Below are positions 44,944 to 55,443 of a stretch of DNA of 64,000 bases, in pieces. A model generated the notes under the pieces. That model was not told the origin of the DNA. It made no database searches and saw only the letters and a list, made by a program, of their open reading frames with translations. Position numbers and translations under genes: made by a program. Positions within the stretch are counted from its first letter, which is position 1. Every line of letters begins with the position of its first letter. Source of the stretch: Haematobia irritans (taxonomy: Eukaryota > Arthropoda > Insecta > Diptera > Muscidae). The stretch is from positions 70,350,537 to 70,414,536 of the forward strand of contig NC_134401.1 in the NCBI RefSeq assembly GCF_050003625.1. Reading direction: 5' to 3'.

Positions 44944-45109
44944 AGGAATAAGAAACTGCAAATCAATTGAGTTAATCTATCTGCTTTATATTGAAATTGT
45001 TTAATAAAGTAACCGCGAAAATTTCAACGCGAAAAGCGAACATACGAGGGCGGTTCGGAAACTTCTTAGCCTATCAATGAAAGAGAATAGTTAGTTTTTC
45101 AAAAATATT

Positions 45110-45222
45110 TTTATTTTTCCAGTTTCAGGAGATTGAAACTTCAATACACTTAGTCCAACGCTTTTCTAGCAATTCTATCCCTTGAGTAAAATAGTTTTCC
45201 TCAAGGTCTTCAAAAAAAATTA
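45110..45222 (-). pseudogene. Mariner transposase C-terminus
   Basis: The minus strand reads FEDLEENYFTQGIELLEKRW then TKCIEVSIS and a stop, the usual mariner C-terminal signature (LEKRWTKCI). The upstream coding part is cut by inserted AT-rich sequence. It pairs with the N-terminal piece at 56510-56749. Confidence 0.8.
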
Positions 45223-45310
45223 ATTTCGCGACAAAAATCAATCAACTATTTGATTCATTCAATTAAATAATTAATTGAAATTGGCTATAAATTTCAATCA
45301 AAAAATTTAT
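45223..45310. mobile_element. Left fragment of AT-rich MITE, copy 4
   Basis: Contains TTCATTCAATTAAATAATTAATTGAAAT-type palindromic sequence (family motif AATTAATTG). AATTTCAATCA at its right border recurs near 56205, so later DNA (about 45312-56203) probably inserted inside this MITE. Confidence 0.5.
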
Positions 45311-46024
45311 ACATTGCGACCCCAAAATCGTATTTAGTTTTATTTGAAATAAAAGAAGATATGTGTTTTTTATAAAACATATTTATTTTATTTGCAAAAT
45401 ATTTTATAAATAAATTTACAAAATATAGTTTAAAGGTGCCTAATAACTAGATCATATGTACCTGTCGGTGTCTAAGCATATACTGTTTGTTACAAAAGAA
45501 AATTATCTTCCTTATAATAATAACCATGTCAGCATGTTCCTTCTAATATGTAGATGAGCCAAGATTTCCAATAAATCAGCAGCCTGTAAGCTAAATTAGT
45601 TTTTCTGAAAGTAAACAGAATAATTCGAATTTAGAAAATTATCTTCCTTATAATAATAACCATGTCAGCATGTTCCTTCTAATATGTAGATGCGCCTAGA
45701 TTTCCAATAAATCAGCAGCCTGTAAGCTAAATTAGTTTTTCTGAAAGTAAACAGAATAATTCGAATTTAATTTTGTTAAATTAAAACTTGATTTTTTTAA
45801 ACATTACCTGCATAAAATATCAAGTTCAATTCTTAGTTCCAGATTGCAGATTTATAATCTTCTTTTGCAGTTGTAGTCTTTTAGCATAAAAAGGTGTATT
45901 AAGGAGCTCGGTAATTTAATTTTAGTAACAATTCCTTTCCAAAATTTCCACACATTGAAATCGTCTTTTAAAATATGAACCAATCAAAGACAAAAATAAT
46001 GGGAAAGCAATGTAATATTTGGTA
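45311..46024. other. AT-rich interval with a 137-bp tandem duplication
   Basis: No coding signal. It lies between the MITE fragment and the LINE-2 poly(A) end. Confidence 0.4.
45498..45771. repeat. 137-bp tandem duplication
   Basis: Units 45498-45634 and 45635-45771 start GAAAATTATCTTCC and differ at only about two or three positions (GATGAGCCAAG versus GATGCGCCTAG). Recent local duplication. Confidence 0.92.
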
Positions 46025-46040
46025 TTATATTTTTTTTTTA

Positions 46041-46244
46041 ATCGAACGGTCCCATCGCCCACTTTCCCGCCCCTTCCGACCGTGAGGGCCTCGTCCCCAT
46101 GCCGTAGGGACAGCGTACACACCATGATCCGGACCATGGCGGGGTGGAGGCAGAGGGATTTGACCAGCTACAGAGAAGGACTCTTCTGCCTGGTATATTA
46201 AACACACAAGATCAAATATTGGGTTATTCAATAAAACTAATGTA
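46041..46244 (-). other. GC-rich 3' UTR of the second LINE
   Basis: About 160 bp of markedly GC-rich sequence (GGACGAGGCCCTCACGGTCG on the minus strand) lie between the ORF2 stop and the poly(A) tail. It stands out in AT-rich surroundings. A structured 3' UTR recognised by the RT is a plausible role, by inference. Confidence 0.6.
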
Positions 46245-49140
46245 TTAGTTATCCAAATATGCTAAAATTCTAGACTTCATCATATCAATAATAAGGTTAG
46301 TGTCAACTAGATGATAGATTGAATTAAAAATAATGCACATCCTACGAATAGGCTCCACAGAAGCATAATTCGAACGTTGAAAATCAATGTAAAGAAACTG
46401 GTAATCCCTAGATGCCCTAAAAGGAACATTTATCCTAATCCTAGATATCAATTCCGAGCATGGAATATCCCCACTAACCAACCTAACTAACTAACATCAT
46501 CATGGAGCTCAATATCGTCCGTCGGGTCCTAAGAGTAGGCAAATGAATCAGCCTCAATCTAGATGTGCAAGGAGGAAGAACAAAATCACTGTTCCAATGA
46601 AGATGTCTCAAAGCGAACAACAAGAACTGCTTCTGAACCGATTCTATCCTATCAATGTAAACTTCATACTGAGGATCCCACACGATAGAACCATACTCTA
46701 GAATGGGTCTAACAAGGGCAGTAAAAAGCCTCTTTGTAACATAAGGGTCAGAAAACTCCTTCGCCCAACGCTTTATGAATCCTAGAACCCCATACGCCTT
46801 ATTCACCATCGAATCAATATGACCATTAAAATTAAGCCTACGATCCATAACAATGCCAAGATCAACAAAAGAATCAACCTCTTCCAATAACGAGCCCCGT
46901 ACACTATACCGAACATCAATAGGCCTAGACCTAAAAATCGCATAAACTTGCATTTCCTCAAGTTCAAATCCATTAGATATACCCTACACCAATCATCAAA
47001 GCTATCCAAATCACCTTGTAATAAATGCACCTGATCAGAATTATCAAAAAGAGGAGAATAACTTAACGTCATCAGCATACATCAAAATCCTAGAGTTAAC
47101 CACGGACTGAGGTAAATCGTTTATAAATAACAAAAAGAAGACAGGCCCCAAATGACTACCCTGAGGCACATCTGATGGGCCATCAAAGCACTTTGAATAG
47201 GAATCACCAAAAGACACAATCTGCGTACGGCAATCAAGATACGACGAAATCCAAGCCAAAAGTGCACTGGCCAATCCAATCCTATCCAGCTCATATAACA
47301 AGAGCTTATGATTCACCCGGTCAAAAGCTTTACTAAAATCCGTATAAATAACATGAGTCTGATTCCCAACAACAAACTGATTAATAACATGAGAAGTAAA
47401 TTCCACCAAGTTCGTAGTAGTCGATAGGCCCTTACGAAAACCATGCTGGCAGGGATCCAGTATCGAAGAAATGCCATGCGACAAAACATCAGTCACCATA
47501 TTTTCAAAAACCTTGGGAATAGCACTCAATTTTGCTATCCCCCTATAATTACCCACATCAAAGGGGCTCCCCGACTTATGAAGTGGTACGACAAAAGAGC
47601 TCCTCCATCTTAGAGGGAAATAACCGAACCTCAATGAACTATTAAATAACATCGACAAAGGAGCAGAGAGACATTCGGAGCAAAACCTCAGAATTATCCC
47701 AGGAATCCCATCTGGACCACCACTGGTGGACGCCTCAACCCCACGCAAATACCCAGACACAGACAGACTATCAAATAATGGAATTGCCACCCTATCAAGC
47801 GACCTAATAGAATAGGGATATGAACCATCAGCATCATAAGCACCCTTTCTATAAACAGATTCAAAATAGCCCGCGAAACAGTCCGCAATGGACTGGTCCC
47901 CATAAAAGTCAACACCAACCCTCCGGATCTTAGACGGTCTAGTCGAAGACTAGCCACCGTGGTGCAATGGTTAGCATGCCCGCCTTGCATACACAAGGTC
48001 GTGGGTTCGATTCCTGCTTCGACCGAACACCAAAAAAGTTTTTCAGCGGTGGATTATCCCACAGTAATGCTGGTGACATTTCTGAGGGTTTAAAAGCTTC
48101 TCTAAGTGGTTTCACTGCAAGGTGAAACGCCGTTCGGACTCGGCTATAAAAAGGAGGTCCCTTGTCATTGAGCTTAACATGGAATCGGGCAGCACTCAGT
48201 GATAAGAGAGAAGTTCACCAATGTGATATCACAATGGACTGAATAGTCTGAGCCTGATATATCGGGCTACCACCTAACCTAACCTAACCTAGTCGAAGAC
48301 TTACGTTTCATCCTAACAAATTCATAAAAAGACCTCGGGCTACAATGAATATCACCTCTAACCTTATCAATGTAACGAACATAACACGCCCTTGATTCCA
48401 TATTATAATCGACCTAGCGACAGAGTACCGCGCATAATCAAAATCAGATCCCGTTCTCTTGTAACGTCTAAAACATCTATTCCTATCATTCCTGAGTCTC
48501 GTCAACACAGGAGAATACCATGACCGATTCCTAGGGAAATCCACCCTTCGCCTAGGTACAGTCCGTGACATAAAACCGTCCAAAACCTTGTAGAAATTAT
48601 CAACAGCCATATCGATATCAGGCAACCGATCACATCTACAAACAGATCTCCAGTTAACACCCGAAAGAAGCGAATTCAACAAATCGAGATTCGTCTTCTT
48701 AAAACAGTGAAAATACCTCATCCCGAGCAGCAACCATTTGAGACTCATGAGCAACATCCAAGAGGCAAAGAGAGAAAGCAGGGTGATACCTATCCTCAGG
48801 ATAAGAAACAGGATCACATCTGGACAAATCTAAATTATAAAGATCGCCTACAAAAACCAAATCAAGAATCTTCCAAAAGAAATTCATAACTCCATTTATC
48901 TGACCCAAACCAGCATCAAGAAAATGATTCAAAAAAGTCGTCACCCATTCCGATCCACTAGAAGTAGTCAGTGGAGTCAACGCCTCCGTATCAGGCAAGT
49001 CGAGCCAAGACACCATAGGCAAATTAAAATCGCCCAAAACCACGATCCTGTCCGAATCATTCATTCCAGACATAATACTATTTATCGCCACAAAATGACG
49101 TTCATAGATAGAATACTCAGAAGCCGGAGGAATATATGAG
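46245..49140 (-). pseudogene. Second LINE ORF2: late endonuclease and reverse transcriptase, frameshifted
   Basis: After LINE B the endonuclease resumes with SYIPPASEYSIYERH and IVVLGDFNLPMVSWLDLPDT (48699-49110). A linker with VPRRRVDFPRNRSWYSPVLT follows (48308-48817). After SINE-1 comes RT: ASTSGGPDGIPGIILRFC, VVPLHKSG, HGFRKGLSTTTNLVEF, DFSKAFDRVNH, VPQGSHLGPVFF and ILMYADDVKLF (47044-47790). Then, in other frames, come the thumb (VDLGIVMDRRLNFNGHI, RPILEYGSIVWDP) and the C-terminal SGDIPCSELISRIRINVPFR at 46245-46481. At least three frameshifts. The catalytic YADD is intact. Confidence 0.9.
47952..48288 (+). mobile_element. tRNA-derived SINE (SINE-1)
   Basis: Target duplication CTAGTCGAAGACT at 47939-47951 and 48289-48301. 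The head is tRNA-like: A box TGGTGCAATGG, B box GGTTCGATTCC. The central body has CTGGTGACATTTCTGAGGG and CGGCTATAAAAAGGAGGTCC. The last ~65 bp match the 3' end of the LOA-type LINE (TATCACAATGGACTGAATAG, then ATCGGGCT) and finish in CCTAA repeats. Transcription would be by RNA polymerase III, with reverse transcription by the LINE enzyme. Confidence 0.93.
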
Positions 49141-49262
49141 CATGTAACGAATAGAACTTAATCCAACCGTCGAACGGAACGGACGTGTTTTTTAATAGCG
49201 GATAAAATCATCGTAATAAGTACCTACTACGAATTTCAAGTGTGGTGGGATATTAGGCCACC

Positions 49263-50491
49263 ATGCAGAGAAATTCAAAGACATCCACTGGGTTGCTAAC
49301 TTCAGGGCCCAGTGGACGAGTATCGACTGGAGTTATAGATTTGGGCAATGACCAAGAGTTAGGCCCAATTAGTCGACCTGTAGACGGGTCGACAGGTGGC
49401 GACAATTTGACAAGTCGGACCTTTTCCAAGGTAACGGCATCAAAAGGAGGTAATCCCTCACGAAAGAGATTCAAAGAACGCAGAAATGCTTTGTTTATCC
49501 TAAAGAAATTAGGATCAGTCGACCCAAGCACGTTGTCGGCTAAACAAAGCGATTCCTTAAAATGGGCTCAAGGAATTCTTGAGGCTGGAAAAAGGGAACG
49601 ATCACCGGATGAGCTGCCATCCTCCAAAAGGGATCAACGATCGTTTGCCTCAGTTGCTAAAGACAGCCTTGTGATGGCTATCATTAATAAAGGAGCATTG
49701 GACGGTATGGTTCCAAAGCAAAAATGGGGGGAAATTGAGAATGCTTTGTCTGGCGTCTACTCACAGGTGCTGGAAAAGTTTCCCGGCCCAGATCCTCGAC
49801 ACCAAGAGGCTGGTTGGTATCAAGGACGATTTAAGCTAGTCGCATTTGAGGACCAGAGGTCTATAGAATGTTTTAAAGCTGCTCTGATACTAATTGGTGA
49901 AGTTTGGGAAGGAGCTGCTCTAGAGTTAGTCGAGAAGAAAGACATACCGGCTAGACCAAGAGCACATGCGTGGATACCTGCAAACCCTCCTGACCCTGAA
50001 TCTATTTTAAATAGACTGAAACAATGCAATCCAGATCTTCCAACAGCTGATTGGAAGGTTGGCCGTTTGGATGAAGTGGATGGGCCAAGACGGCATGCAG
50101 TGTTTATATTGAACACTCAGTCTTTGCCACATCTAGCAAAGTCCCAGGGCCGTGTATGTTATGGCTTTCATTATATCCAAATGAAGGTGTATAAAAACGA
50201 TCAGCTAAAGGATTCAGAAATGGACAAGCCTCTGTCTGAATCAGAAGTAAGCGGATCCTCTTGCGAAGTCGAGGGGGATACCAAGACATTTGAAGACATG
50301 GATAGATACCGTATGCGTGAGGAGGCTTCTACTGCCTCAGAACTCACCAAAGTTGAAATATGGTTATTGCGAGAGTCACCGATATCTCTGAAGAGGACAT
50401 TCTTGATGACTCGATTGAAGCGGTTGATGTGACGGTTGTTGAAAATCTCGATGGTCCTACGGATCCTCCAGATAAATCTTCATCATTGTAA
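49263..50491 (+). pseudogene. LINE B ORF1 protein, frameshifted near its end
   Basis: From ATG 49263 a 389-codon frame is open. It covers the basic N-terminus, the complete conserved central domain (WGEIENALSGVYSQVLEKFP, HAWIPANPPDPESIL, LPTADWKVGRLDEVDG) and the Ser/acidic linker. A one-base deletion near 50357 (TTGAAATATGG versus TCGAACCTATGG in copy A) replaces the last ~45 residues and ends at 50432; the original stop would be at 50489-50491. The copy A frameshift is absent here, so this copy shows the full domain. Confidence 0.88.
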
Positions 50492-53400
50492 GGCTGCATG
50501 TGCTGCCTTAAAAGTTCTCCTGATGAAAGGGGACATAGATATAGTTCTTATTCAAGAACCATATGTTTATAAAAACAAAATATGTGAATTAAGTACTCCG
50601 GGGTTCAAACTATTGCAGTATAGTGGTAATGATGTAAAGCGAGCATGTCTAATTGCTAAAAACGAGCTCAACTTGTTTCTGCTTCCTTCAATGTGCAATA
50701 CAGACACTGTCGTTGCCAGTTTAGAAATAGCCAAATGCAAATATTGGGTATCTTCGGTCTACATGGGACATGACAGGGAGATGCCTCCATATGCCGTTAA
50801 GACCTTAGTGGAGGAGTCACGGAAAACAAAGACGAAACTCATTATGGGATGCGATGCGAATGCACATCATAGTATATGGGGAAGTAGTGATACTAATGCA
50901 AGGGGAGAGTCGCTAATAGAGTTTATTTTGCGTACTAATCTGGTAGTTTGCAACAAGGGAGATGTCCCAACCTTTGTCACTAAAAACAGGCAAGAGGTTT
51001 TGGACATCACCTTGGCCTCGCAAGAACTGAATGAAATGATATCTGAGTGGCAGGTTTTAAGTGAACACAGCTTCTCAGATCATCGCTACATCAGTTTCAA
51101 ATTTGATGTTCATATCACCAAGATCATATTTCCGCCAAATGTTAGGAAAGCTGACTGGAATAGGTATAGGGAATCGTTCAATATGATGATACCGGAAATA
51201 ACAGAGACAAATATGAGAAATGTGCAAGATATCGAATACGCAGTGGAGCGGATTACTAAGGCCTTCAACATCTCACTGAAAGCTGCATGCCCTAGAGGAA
51301 AGCCAAGGGGGAAACATCGACCACCATGGTGGTCTACGGAATTAAGTAATATGAGGAAATCCTGCAGGAAGCTCTTTAACAAGGCAAAGTCCACCAGAGC
51401 TTCTGAGGACTGGGACGCTTACAAGAAGATTCTGAGAGGATACAAGCGAGAACTGAGAAAGGATCAGCATAACTCTTGGAATGATTACTGCAGCAGTATT
51501 GAGAATACGTCCGAGGCTTCCAGACTACGGAAGGTTCTAGCATCCACCAACTCCGCTCCAGGTTTCATTAAAACATCGGAGGGCAATTGGACAACGTCCA
51601 GTGAGGAGACGCTGGAGGTACTATTGGACACACATTTTCCTGGAAATCAGACGGTTGAACCATGTACTGGCGGTGCCACAGTTGTTCAGCGGTCGTTTCC
51701 TGTCGAGGAAATTGTATCGGAAACTAGAATAAGATGGGCGCTAAATAGCTTTGGACCATTCAAATCCCCTGGACCTGATGGAATTACTCCGGCGGAGTTA
51801 CAAGCTGTAACTGACAAAATTATCCCCTGGTTGTCGGTGATATATAAAGGATGTATCAACTTATCATATATCCCAGGAAAGTGGAGGGAAACAAAAGTCG
51901 TCTTCATACCTAAAGCGGGAAAAGCCTCTCACTCGAGGGCGAAGGATTTCCGACCAATCAGCTTATCCTCATTCCTACTTAAGACTCTGGAGAGGATGAT
52001 AGATATTTATCTTAGAACTAGCATCGATTCAAGTTTGTTCTCGAAACGACAGCATGCATACTCGAAGGGCAGGTCTACTGAGACCGCACTACATGAACTA
52101 GTCAGCTTTATTGAAAGCTCACTATCTGTCAAAGAATACACAATCGTGGCGTTTCTAGACATCGAAGGGCGTTCAATAATGTCCATCCGAGCTCGATATT
52201 AAATGGACTGACAACTCTGAATGTTGATCCATGTATACTCAGGCTGTTAGACGAACTGCTAATGAAGAGACGTATTTCAGCCACACTAGGACAAGCAAAC
52301 ATACAAAAGTATGTGAACAGAGGCACTCCCCAAGGAGGAGTTCTATCACCTCCTCTTTGGAATGTTGCTATAAATAGCCTTCTGGTTACTCTAGAAAAAG
52401 AAAGGATAAAAGTGGTGGCATACGCAGATGATGTAGCTCTGGCAGTCAGGGGAAAATTCCCATCCACAATCAGAGATATTATTCAGAGGGCCCTCCGGAT
52501 GACTGAAAAATGGGCGAAAGACAATGGTCTTGGGGTAAATCCCGCAAAGACAGAATTAGTCATGTACTGCAAAGATCGCAAAACTCCCACGGTTAGGCCT
52601 ATTTCCTTAGGGGGTATTGAAATTCCCTTTGGTGATTGTGCAAAATACCTTGGCGTTATTTTGGACAGGAAGCTGAACTTTAAGCTTAATATTGAAGAAA
52701 GGGCGAGGAAGGCAACTGTAGCTTTGTACTCGTGCAAAAAGGCAATAGGAAAAAAGTGGGGACTAAAACCAAAAATTGTGCATTGGCTATACACGGCAGT
52801 GGTTAGACCTATAATGCTATATGGTGTTGTAGTCTGGTGGCCGGCACTTCAGAAACCGACTGGTTTAGATAAAGTTCAGCGTATGGCGTGTTTGTGTATT
52901 TCAGGCGCATTCAGCAAGACAGGAACAAATTCCCTTAATGTCATGCTGCATCTATTGCCTTTAGACATTTTGGCCAAACAGTCAGCTGCAACAACGGCTG
53001 TGCGGTTGCGCGAACTATCGCTGTGGTCGGAAAAAGGTTACGGTCACAGTTCTGTCCTCAAAACAATGTCAGATGTGCCTAACGTAGTGGATTACACTTT
53101 GGCGAGTCCACTTTTCGACAAAAAGTTTGAGACTCTAATCCCCAACAGTGAGGCGTGGTGCACACAGACCCCGGGGAATAAAGAATATATAGATTTCTAC
53201 ACTGATGGCTCCAAATTGGATGGACAAGTGGGTTTTGGAGTATATTCTAATGATTTGGAACTTCAAATAGCGAAAAGATTACCTAATCACTGTAGTGTTT
53301 TTCAGGCTGAAATATTAGCAATAAGAGAGGTAGCGAATTGGCTGAGAAGTAATGTTCCAAAAAATGTGGGCATTAATATATACTCAGACAGTCAACCTGC

Positions 53401-54040
53401 AATAAAATCCTTGGACTCTGTGTTCCTCAACTCGAAAACGGCCATCGATTGCCGCAAATCTCTCAATGAGATGGCTGAGCAGTACAATATTCACCTAATA
53501 TGGGTGCCTGGCCATAGGAACATACCGGGGAACTGCGAAGCCGATGAGTTGGCAAGGCTAGGGACTACCTTACATATTCCAGGGGAACTAGAATTTGTTG
53601 GTATGCCCCTAGCTACCTGCAAGCTCATGCTGCGTGAGAAGGCTGTTATGATGGCAAATGTTCGATGGGAGAATTGCAAGGGTTGTAACGACACCAAGCA
53701 AATATGGCCCCATTTCAACTTAAACCGCAGACTAGATATGCTAATGTTCTCGAGACGTCAGATATCACTCCTGATATCTGCTATAACGGGTCGCTGCCTG
53801 ATAGGAGATTTTGCAAAAACTATTGGCGCGAAGTATAATGACTATTGTATGAGCTGTCATGATGCGGAGGAAAAAGAATCAATTAAACACCTCTTGTGTG
53901 AGTGTCCTGCATTTTGTGTAAAGCGCAAGCAACTTTTAGGAGCATATAGCTTCAGATTACTGGCGGATCTGGAAAACGTTAACTTAAGCAGTCTGCTAAT
54001 GTTTTTGGAACAATCTGGTTGGTTCAACAAAGAAAAATAA
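50448..54040 (+). pseudogene. LINE B ORF2: endonuclease, RT and RNase H, one frameshift
   Basis: The frame runs from MVLRILQINLHHCK (50448) through an undamaged endonuclease (GCDANAHHSIWGSSDTNARG, SDHRYISFKF) into RT, open to 52202. Loss of one G near 52167 (AAGGGCG versus AAGGGGCG in copy A) shifts the frame within AFLDIEGAFNNV. The second part (52262-54040, 592 codons) holds TPQGGVLSP, YADDVAL, the RNase H residues (TDGSKLDG, QAEILAI, SDSQPA, CEADELARLG) and the C-terminal CX2C-H-C finger. The copy A stop in the endonuclease is absent here. Confidence 0.92.
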
Positions 54041-54176
54041 TCAAGAAGGTTCAGCGGTTAAAACTAGAAGTGCCCATATGTAATAGGTACTTTTAGTTAA
54101 TGTGGTATCACAATGGACTGAATAGTCTAAGTGAGCCTGAATCTTAATCGGGCTGCCACTTTAACCTAACCTAACC

Positions 54177-54500
54177 ATGTAACGAATAACCTAAATTCCA
54201 GAACATCTACCCTTACCGCAAGGAATTCAATACCATCAACACCATCCAGAACAATTCGCTCAGATGGGAAGGTGTCAAGGACACCAATTTGTACCCCACC
54301 ACCAATCCTACCCATACGATCCTTCCTGAACACCAAGTAACGACCACAAAGAATCTCAGAATCATATACCGATGGCCTGAGCCAAGTCACAGTCATAACC
54401 AAAACCGCAAACTCAAAATCAAAACGATCAGCATACAGCCTCGATAATTTCGTATTCAACCCTCTGACATTCTGATAAACAATAGAAAAAGAGCCACTCA
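54177..54500 (-). pseudogene. Second LINE ORF2 start: N-terminal endonuclease
   Basis: The minus strand reads FSIVYQNVRGLNTKLSRLYA near 54490-54430, then WLRPSVYDSEILCGRYLVFR and GRIGGGVQIGV. This is the start of an AP-type endonuclease. It stops in mid-domain where LINE B is inserted (LEFRLFVT) and the reading continues beyond LINE B at 49140. No Met precedes it at a clear position. Confidence 0.88.
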
Positions 54501-54511
54501 GTTTTTTTGAG

Positions 54512-55127
54512 ATGGCGGAGGCCTGCTAGGTAATCTAGCTAAGTTATCAGACCGATCAACAAACGGGAGCCACCGTGGTGCAATGGTTAGCATGCCCGCC
54601 TTGCATACACAAGGTCGTGGGTTCGATTCCTGCTACGACCGAACACCAAAAAGTTTTTCAGCGGTGGATTATCCCACCTCAGTAATGCTGGTGACATTTC
54701 TGAGGGTTTCAAAGCTTCTCTAAGTGGTTTCACTAGAATGTGGAACGCCGTTCGGACTCGGCTATAAAAAGGAGGTCCCTTGTCATTGAGTTTAACATGG
54801 AATCGGGCAGCACTCAGTGATAAGAGAGAAGTTCACCACTGTGGTATCACAATGGACTGAATAGTCTAAGTGAGCCTGATACATCGGGCTGCCAAATAAC
54901 CTAACCTAACCTAACCTAACAAACTCCTTAATGAATGCCCTAGGAGGCCAAAAATCACGATTACACAGCGTATCGAAGACATCAGCATCGACAAGAATTT
55001 TAAATGAAGATCTATTCTCAGAGAACTGAGACTTCAACCTAATAGTCCTAAAACCCGATATACTATCGACCCTAGACCTAATATAACAATCAATGTCCTC
55101 AGCCGTCGTCTTGATGATACTTTGCAA
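54512..55127 (-). pseudogene. Second LINE ORF1, C-terminal part, split by SINE-2
   Basis: Frame 54906-55127 reads SFKILVDADVFDTLCNRDFW then PPRAFIKEFVRL, a pattern typical of the C-terminal domain of Jockey/CR1-type ORF1 proteins (VPxxxF...WP.GVRVREF). After the SINE a short tail SDNLARLPSRPPPSQKN ends at a stop near 54512. The N-terminus is lost by 5' truncation at about 55140. Confidence 0.75.
54565..54917 (+). mobile_element. tRNA-derived SINE (SINE-2)
   Basis: Same structure as SINE-1 with the A box at about 54576 and the B box GGTTCGATTCC at about 54621. AACAAAC flanks both sides (54558-54564 and 54918-54924), a short target duplication. The tail GTCTAAGTGAGCCTGATACA, then CGGGCTGCC, ends in four CCTAA units. 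Inserted in ORF1 of the second LINE. Confidence 0.92.
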
Positions 55128-55140
55128 ATTCTGGAAATAG

Positions 55141-55208
55141 AAAAAAATATAAATGGAAAATACATATTTTTATTATTTTCGGATATTTTTCATATTTTTA
55201 AATCCTAA
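55141..55208. other. AT-rich junction between the second LINE and a MITE
   Basis: Simple AT-rich sequence. The 5' truncation point of the second LINE lies at its left edge. Confidence 0.4.
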
Positions 55209-55440
55209 GGGTGGGTATTAAGTTCGAGTTTAGCCGCTAAAAACGTCATTTTTTCACGATTACTTTTCTTTAATAATCCATTTTAAGGAATACAAACTTT
55301 GTGAAAATTTGTTTTGGGCTTTTCCCCATCAAGTTATAATAAAATTTGCAACAAATATGTATAATTGCATGCAGTTTTCTTACTGATTTAGTTTTCACTT
55401 TAGCGATTTTAGCGGCGAAACTCGAACTTAATACTCACCT
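55209..55440. mobile_element. Harbinger-like MITE, copy 2, intact (232 bp)
   Basis: The ends are GGGTGGGTATTAAGTTCGAG and the inverted CTCGAACTTAATACTCACCT, flanked by TAA at 55206-55208 and 55441-55443. The interior matches the MITE around LINE A and shows the site before LINE A inserted (GCATGCAGTTTTCTTACTG). Confidence 0.9.
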
Positions 55441-55443
55441 TAA

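Larger units (their letters stand above)
49154..54175 (+). mobile_element. LINE copy B (LOA/R1-type), full length
   Basis: Target duplication CATGTAACGAATA at 49141-49153 and 54176-54188, inside the endonuclease gene of the second LINE. The 5' end CCAACCGTCGAACGGAACGG (49162) follows eight extra bases. The 3' end is CTTTAACCTAACCTAAC. It is nearly identical to copy A over 5 kb. Confidence 0.96.
46025..55140 (-). mobile_element. Second LINE family (Jockey/CR1-like), 5'-truncated, with nested inserts
   Basis: The minus-strand element runs from an ORF1 remnant at 55127 to a poly(A) end at 46025-46040. Its own sequence is interrupted by SINE-2 (54565-54917), LINE B (49154-54175) and SINE-1 (47952-48288), each with target duplications. 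It has ORF1, ORF2 (endonuclease, RT, no RNase H) and a GC-rich 3' UTR. It is clearly older than LINE B. Confidence 0.9.

Noticed and set aside
46025..46231. Overlapping 60-71 residue frames on both strands
   Set aside because: Best explained as the GC-rich 3' UTR of the second LINE, where stops are rare by composition.
54160..54176. Telomeric repeat or chromosome end suggested by CCTAA repeats
   Set aside because: The repeats are short and are LINE/SINE tails inside continuous sequence.
54594..54646. tRNA-gene-like sequence with good A and B boxes (also at 47960-48025)
   Set aside because: It is the head of a SINE with target duplications and no proper acceptor stem pairing; not a functional tRNA gene.
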